From the NCBI GenBank assembly GCA_014885115.2, contig WKLE02001182.1, forward strand, positions 4,265-15,592: 11,328 bases of DNA, given 5' to 3'. This document shows, piece after piece, positions 6,946-11,328 of this stretch; positions within the stretch are counted from its first letter, which is position 1, and each line of letters starts with the position of its first letter. The DNA is from Asterionellopsis glacialis (taxonomy: Eukaryota; Bacillariophyta; Plagiogrammaphyceae; Rhaphoneidales; Asterionellopsidaceae). Below the pieces are notes generated by a model. The model did no database searches and was not told where the DNA came from. It worked only from the letters and a program-made list of their open reading frames with translations. Both the position numbers and the translations under genes were made by a program.

Positions 6946-8187
6946 ATGAATACTCTTCCTGCTATTGTTCTTGTATTAGTCGCCTTCGCAACACTTGTGG
7001 AAGGCTTTGCGGGTATTTCCAAAATTAGTTTGAACAGCAATGCGTTTCAACAAAACCGCCACCGACGTTCCATTAGCAATAGTTTTCTCATGAGTACCCT
7101 CATGCCACAAGATCCGTCGTCGTCGTCTTCATCCTCATCGTCTACAACCACATCTGCAGTCTCTGAAATCATGGAAGAAGTGCGTCAAGCCGATCCACTT
7201 GGAAAGGTTGTTCGTCATGAAATCCAAAATTACCAACAAGACCGACAAGATACGCAGAACCATAAAAAACCCTTTCTTCTATCGACGGCCGCTGTTGCAG
7301 CGATGGTGGCAATAGCAGCAGGTTTCACGGGTCCTAACAGTAGTATAATGATTATGCATGGAATAGACACTGTGCGTGATACAGCCTACCATTTCATAAT
7401 GAATGGATGGGATTCGTATTCATCTATTCTAGAACGGGCGCCTATCCAGACCAAGGCCGTGACATCTGCTACTGTGTATGCCATTGGTGATATTCTATCC
7501 CAATTAACCGCATCATCCTCAGACGAGAATGACAATGCTTCTGTTGAAGAATTGGATATTCCACGGGTGGTGCGATCTCTTATGGCTGGCTTAATTGCAC
7601 ATGGACCACTATCGCATTTATATTACAATCTCAGTGAAGAGGTCTTTACAAATACATTGCATATGACTGAATGGTGGTCTTTCATGCCCAAGATTGCTGT
7701 AGATCAATTTCTTTGGGGGTAAGGTTTTATGTTTTGTTCTAGTCAACCTGATGTTTCATCTTGTAATAAAGCTGATGACTCATCATTCTCGTTGTCTCTT
7801 CTTCTTCTTCTTTTGTCCAGACCTATTTGGACCAACATTTACATCATCATGTTGGGCATTATGAAACTAGATACACCTCAAACCATTTTCAATGATATGA
7901 AAAGACTCACGGTACCATTGGTTGTTTCTGGATTGAAACTTTGGCCGCTGGCACATTGTGTCACATATGGTCTCATCCCAGTAGAAAACCGGTTACTTTG
8001 GGTAGATCTTGTTGAAATTGCATGGGTAACCATCCTTGCATCCCAAACTTCTTCTACCGATGCTTCTACGGCAGACACTACTGCCACCACTACGAGTATT
8101 GTTGCCAATGACGATGATGGGAATGACGAAATGCCACCATCGACGACATCATCATCATCTCCTGTGGCTTTTGAAGGAAGGACATGA
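6946..8187 (+). CDS. Mpv17/PMP22-family membrane protein with likely plastid-targeting presequence (two exons)
   Basis: Exons 6946-7718 and 7821-8187 encode 379 residues. I chose ATG 6946 (context CACCATG) because it begins directly with a signal peptide; the frame is open upstream but that part is not protein-like. Residues 1-20 form a signal peptide ending VEG, followed by Phe21-Ala and a Ser/Arg/Lys-rich stretch without acidic residues to ~55. This matches the bipartite plastid presequence of diatoms, with Phe at the cleavage site. A Ser run (58-70) and a hydrophobic segment (~110-128) precede the Mpv17/PMP22 domain (~155-335), which contains RAPIQTKAVTSATVYAIGD, MPKIAVDQFLWGPIW, LKLWPLAHCVTYGLIPVENR and LLWVDLVEIAWVTILAS, the family's C-terminal signature. 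A low-complexity acidic Ser/Thr tail ends the protein. Family members are four-helix channels or transporters of peroxisomal, mitochondrial or plastid membranes with poorly defined substrates. Plastid location is inferred. Confidence 0.85.
7719..7820 (+). other. Intron of the Mpv17-family gene
   Basis: The donor is GGG|GTAAGG; a CTT-repeat pyrimidine tract precedes GTCCAG|ACC. At 102 bp it joins FLWG to PIWTNIY with a split Gly codon, restoring the conserved family segment. Without splicing, TAA at 7720-7722 ends translation. Confidence 0.9.
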
Positions 8188-8269
8188 TGGTCTTAGCACT
8201 CAGTACGATTCAAGCAACCTTTTTCATTCCCGAAAAGGTGTTTGAGATATATGTATACTTTTTCAATGA

Positions 8270-8275
8270 AATAAA
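8270..8275 (+). terminator. Candidate poly(A) signal AATAAA for the Mpv17-family gene
   Basis: AATAAA lies ~83 bp after the TGA at 8185-8187. The position suits a poly(A) signal, although this hexamer is not strictly used in diatoms. Confidence 0.45.
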
Positions 8276-8596
8276 GAACTAAGCTTGTTGCTAGTTTCGT
8301 CCTCGGAAATAGCAACACATCCTTCGATGAAAGGAGGCTTCACAATACAAAGGACTCCTACAGAAGAATCCAAACAAAATGAAATTCCCTCTCAAAGGGC
8401 AAGTCGATACAAAGCAAAAACATCACGAGGTATTTATGATCACCAACGATCCTTCCTCCTGCTCTCTTAAAACAAGTCATTATGTTGTGACAAAATGCAG
8501 AGTGTTAAGAGAATAAGCTATGCAGAAAGAAAAAACGCTCTTGGTATCATTGGAAAGACAATATGAAACACCCCATAAAGGCGGTGTATACATCTT

Positions 8597-8602
8597 TTTA
8601 TT
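8597..8602 (-). terminator. Candidate poly(A) signal AATAAA for the minus-strand coiled-coil gene
   Basis: TTTATT on the plus strand reads AATAAA on the minus strand, ~72 bp beyond the distal TAA (8674-8676). A second AATAAA (8673-8678) overlaps that TAA and could serve the shorter version of the gene. Confidence 0.4.
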
Positions 8603-8673
8603 TAGTAGTAATACAGATATAAAATCTATTCTTGTTTCTTACTTACTTTCTTGTTTCCCACAAAGCAAAATTT

Positions 8674-8820
8674 TTATTGCTTGCCTCCTCCATCACCATA
8701 AGCACCATCGTCATTATCAGTGTTATTATTTCCTTCGTCACCGCAAAAACCACTACCACCACGTCCTAATGCATCAGCGGGTGTATTGGTTGCAGAATCC
8801 GTACGAATCGTCGTCAGATT
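8674..8820 (-). other. In-frame open extension beyond the first TGA of the coiled-coil gene
   Basis: After TGA 8821-8823 the same frame stays open for 48 codons to TAA 8674-8676. It encodes a Gly/Asp/Asn-rich, coding-like stretch (RGGSGFCGDEGNNNTDNDDG). GT at 8831-8830 and AG at 8767-8766 would define a 66-nt in-frame intron (GTAGTAC to CTGATGCATTAG) whose removal deletes the TGA and gives MKWG-RGGSGF. Either a short, optionally spliced intron or stop-codon readthrough is possible. If neither occurs, this is 3' UTR. Confidence 0.45.
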
Positions 8821-10449
8821 TCATGTACTACCCCATTTCATATTCATACCTTTTTTGCTTAACCAATTTTGTACATGTTGCACTGCCGATTCTTCTACTT
8901 CTGCTTCTCCTTCGTACATGGTATGAAATGGATCATCGGGATCGTATTTTTCTTGTTGCGGTTGTTGTATTGTAGTAGATGATGACTCATTTTGTTTTTG
9001 TTCAACTTTTTGTTGTTGCTGCTGTGAGGATGACGACGACGATGGAGGACATTGACCTACTCCTTGAACATCCAACAATGGTTCACCTAAATCTTCCATT
9101 GACATTGGTTGACTTGTATCACTTCCACGACGAAAAGAATCATATTGCTGTTTTTGTTGTTTTTGTTTTTGGGTTACATAAGCATTTGGACTTGAATAAT
9201 CTTCAAATCGGTCACAATCATGTTTATCATCATTACTACTATTACTGCTGCCTTCCTCTTCTTCTTCTTGCACTTGAGGTAAGTCTTCTTCTGGTATAGT
9301 AGCACTTGATTCTTGAAATTCAATTGTTTGGACACTATCATGGTAACCCTTGGAACCCTTGGGATGTAATGTGGGTGATGCAGCAGCTTCCCAACCAATA
9401 CTATCCTCATCATGATGGGAGCCATCATCTGAATCGTCATCCGATATTAAATCTCGTAATTGCACCACTGTTGTTGTCGTGACTACCGTAGATGATGATG
9501 AACGACGATGAGGATTCACCGGGTTCGTTGTTCCGGAGGATGAATGATAGGATTCTTCTTCCGTAGTTCTAGTACCACTACTCATACCACTACCATCACC
9601 ACCATTATTATTCATGGTAATACTACATCCTGGACCAAGTGTACCACGACGATGAGAAGAGGATGTATTGTTTATAAAGGCATCTAGTGACCGTCGGTGA
9701 TGACTTGAACTGGAATTGGTATTACTATTTGTGGACAGCGTACCCTGTACCCAAAGTCTTTTTTCTAAGTCCTTGATTTGTTGTTTCAACTCCCTGTTTT
9801 CGCTTTGACTTTCGTAGAGTTGATTTTCTAATGATTTATTCGAGGTTTTTAATTTTTGTACCTGGAATCCCTGTGAATCCAACTCAGCTTTGGTTTGTGC
9901 CAATTCTAATTTTAAATCTGCCAATAATTCAGGCCATTCCTTGTGTAAATTTTGATTTGTGGCTTCATGTAATAATGCTGTATCTAACGATACTTCACTC
10001 ATGTTATCATCAAAATCTTTATCTTTATTACTGTTCAACGAATCACGATGACTCGCCGACGAGGAACGAGGATGTGATCGTGAAGATGATGCTTTGTGAT
10101 GATGCGATTTAGAATGATACGATGAATCATATGTTCCAGATCCAGCACGTCCACCACCATGACGTGATGATCTTGTATGATCACTGGAACTCTGCAACGT
10201 ATTTCGACGCACACCACTTGCACCCCCTGCTCCTATGGAACCAGGAGGCATGGAACGGCGTGTCATGGTGGGTGGCGAATGCTGTTGCTGTTGGTCGTCC
10301 TTTTCTTTTCCCTTGTCGTCCTTAGTTTTAATAGTGCCAAAAGAAAATCGACGATAACTTGGGTTTTCTTTTGTTGTGGTACTAGGAGTAATGGATGTCG
10401 TTGATGGTGGTGCTAATGCGGTTGCAAACATCATTATATTATTTGGCAT
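8821..10449 (-). CDS. Low-complexity coiled-coil protein of unknown function
   Basis: The frame encodes 542 residues from ATG 10449. It is open further upstream but shows no other ATG, and an acceptor-like TGATTTTACAG near 10488 leaves room for a 5' exon or a 5' UTR intron. No family is recognised. The N-terminal third is basic and rich in Ser, His, Arg and Gly. A coiled coil spans ~162-234 (from about HEATNQNLHKEW to KDLEKRLW, with regular Leu and Lys/Glu). The rest is disordered, with acidic runs (Asp/Glu near 334-350 and 392-400), poly-Ser and poly-Gln. Seven Arg-Arg sites followed by Ser/Thr (33, 64, 81, 252, 267, 315, 440) resemble targets of basophilic kinases such as PKA. It may be a scaffold or signalling adaptor; that is inference. 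It faces the Mpv17-family gene tail to tail. The C-terminus is uncertain because the frame continues beyond the TGA. Confidence 0.75.
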   Translation of the reverse strand: MPNNIMMFATALAPPSTTSITPSTTTKENPSYRRFSFGTIKTKDDKGKEKDDQQQQHSPPTMTRRSMPPGSIGAGGASGVRRNTLQSSSDHTRSSRHGGGRAGSGTYDSSYHSKSHHHKASSSRSHPRSSSASHRDSLNSNKDKDFDDNMSEVSLDTALLHEATNQNLHKEWPELLADLKLELAQTKAELDSQGFQVQKLKTSNKSLENQLYESQSENRELKQQIKDLEKRLWVQGTLSTNSNTNSSSSHHRRSLDAFINNTSSSHRRGTLGPGCSITMNNNGGDGSGMSSGTRTTEEESYHSSSGTTNPVNPHRRSSSSTVVTTTTVVQLRDLISDDDSDDGSHHDEDSIGWEAAASPTLHPKGSKGYHDSVQTIEFQESSATIPEEDLPQVQEEEEEGSSNSSNDDKHDCDRFEDYSSPNAYVTQKQKQQKQQYDSFRRGSDTSQPMSMEDLGEPLLDVQGVGQCPPSSSSSSQQQQQKVEQKQNESSSTTIQQPQQEKYDPDDPFHTMYEGEAEVEESAVQHVQNWLSKKGMNMKWGST

Positions 10450-11328
10450 TGTTGAATGTGGATGTCCAAACAACCAAGATAAAATCTGTAAAATCAGGTA
10501 ATCTCTATTTTTAGATAGGATGATTGATTTGAGTAGAGGGTCCTCGGCGTGAGTGGAGGAAAAGTTTTTTGAAGTCTCTACAAGAAGTATTTTCTGGGTT
10601 ACAAAGGCACTGTGTTTTTGGTTTCTCCTTCAATGAGCAGACCCTCGTGGTTCGAGTATAATCTATGTACATTTATGCCAATAGACATTTGGGTTGTTCT
10701 GAAGATGATTTCTTTCCAACATACCTGGTACAAAGTCTTTCCTTTGTATAGCGTGCATATCAGAATTCTTCGTGCAGCTCTATTAAGTACTTCTATTATT
10801 TTTTCGCAAAAGTACTAGTTTAGTTGAAAGTAGAAATGACGTTTTCAAAAATCTATGCTAAGTAAAAAGATCCAAATTTACGATTACATTATTCCTTAGA
10901 AACTCAATGAGGTCATTACGAGACTCCCTTGGGCAACTTCATTTGAATTCCTAATTAGTACAGGTAACAAAAGTTAAATTTTAGTTTAATATAGAGGTAG
11001 AAAGTGATACCGTGCACTGTTATGATACTACACTATCGAACATCAAGATTGCTTCTTCGCGAAATATGATATGCTTGTTAAATCATAGAGTCCCTGTCAC
11101 TAGTCTATAGTCTACGTCATCTGTCGCCGGACCATCTGGCACTCTGGAGTGAAATGTACAAGCAGGCAGTAATGATTCAGCAGCAAAAGCAACGGATGGA
11201 CCTTGATGTTTCTGCATTAAGTTTTCCATACGGGAATCATCTCGGGAGTGTATCTTTATTAGTATACTGAAAGAATTCTACATTTCGTAATCTTTGAATT
11301 AGTTGGTTTTACGGGTAAAACGCGAACC
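10450..11328. other. 5' flank of the coiled-coil gene and beyond
   Basis: No complete gene is visible. The frame 10612-10818 plus has no domain. On the minus strand, 10450-10600 may contain the 5' UTR, with a possible 3' splice site near 10488. A possible fragment of another minus-strand gene (11083-11229) is listed separately. Confidence 0.5.
11083..11229 (-). CDS. Possible 3' end of a further minus-strand gene (partial, hypothetical)
   Basis: A 48-residue frame from ATG 11229 to TGA 11083-11085 reads as protein-like (MENLMQKHQGPSVAFAAES and onward to VTGTL). The frame is also open upstream to an acceptor-like TTCTTTCAG near 11270, so this could be the last exon of a gene entering from beyond the right edge. 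No family is recognised, and chance is a real alternative. Confidence 0.25.
   Translation of the reverse strand: MENLMQKHQGPSVAFAAESLLPACTFHSRVPDGPATDDVDYRLVTGTL

Larger units (their letters stand above)
8188..8673. other. Convergent intergenic region
   Basis: This lies between the 3' ends of two facing genes. No start-bearing open frame of interest is present; the frame at 8285-8470 opens only at TTG. It contains candidate poly(A) signals for both strands. I see nothing else in it. Confidence 0.65.

Noticed and set aside
10645..10665. GGTTCGAGTATAATC as a tRNA T-arm
   Set aside because: No matching acceptor stem, anticodon arm or T stem could be found around it.

Overview
The window looks like nuclear DNA of a diatom, or a close stramenopile alga with a secondary plastid. 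Four things suggest this: spliceosomal GT-AG introns of about 100-130 bp; an AT-rich, gene-sparse layout; a presequence of diatom plastid type (signal peptide ending just before a Phe); and a bacterial-type S-adenosylmethionine decarboxylase fused to an aminopropyltransferase, an arrangement reported from algae that make long-chain polyamines for silica. The organism call is inference; the genes are read from sequence.

Positions 1-3050 hold no gene I can support. They contain a ~307-bp imperfect foldback element (211-517), a strong hairpin (1138-1188), short direct and inverted repeats, a microsatellite, an A+C-rich tract and scattered TACTGTA-type palindromes.

Positions 3025-5753 carry the main gene: two E-box-like palindromes and a TATA box, a 9-codon upstream ORF whose stop overlaps the main start as ATGA, then three exons. 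They encode, in order, a membrane signal-anchor, a SpeH-type AdoMetDC proenzyme, an aminopropyltransferase and a SET-like domain. AdoMetDC would make decarboxylated AdoMet and the next domain would use it to build polyamines, so donor synthesis and transfer sit in one chain. Within the AdoMetDC beta-chain an in-frame TAG occupies one position of an otherwise gap-free family alignment. A splice acceptor whose AG is the end of that TAG would skip it in frame.

Positions 6946-8187 encode a two-exon Mpv17/PMP22-family membrane protein with a likely bipartite plastid presequence. It is convergent with a minus-strand gene (10449 to 8821, perhaps on to 8674) for a low-complexity coiled-coil protein with seven spaced Arg-Arg-containing Ser/Thr sites. 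Its frame stays open for 48 codons past the first TGA, and a possible 66-nt in-frame intron would remove that TGA. Positions 10450-11328 hold no clear gene, except for a possible 3' end of a further minus-strand gene near 11083-11229.

I saw no tRNA, rRNA, CRISPR array or intact transposase gene.
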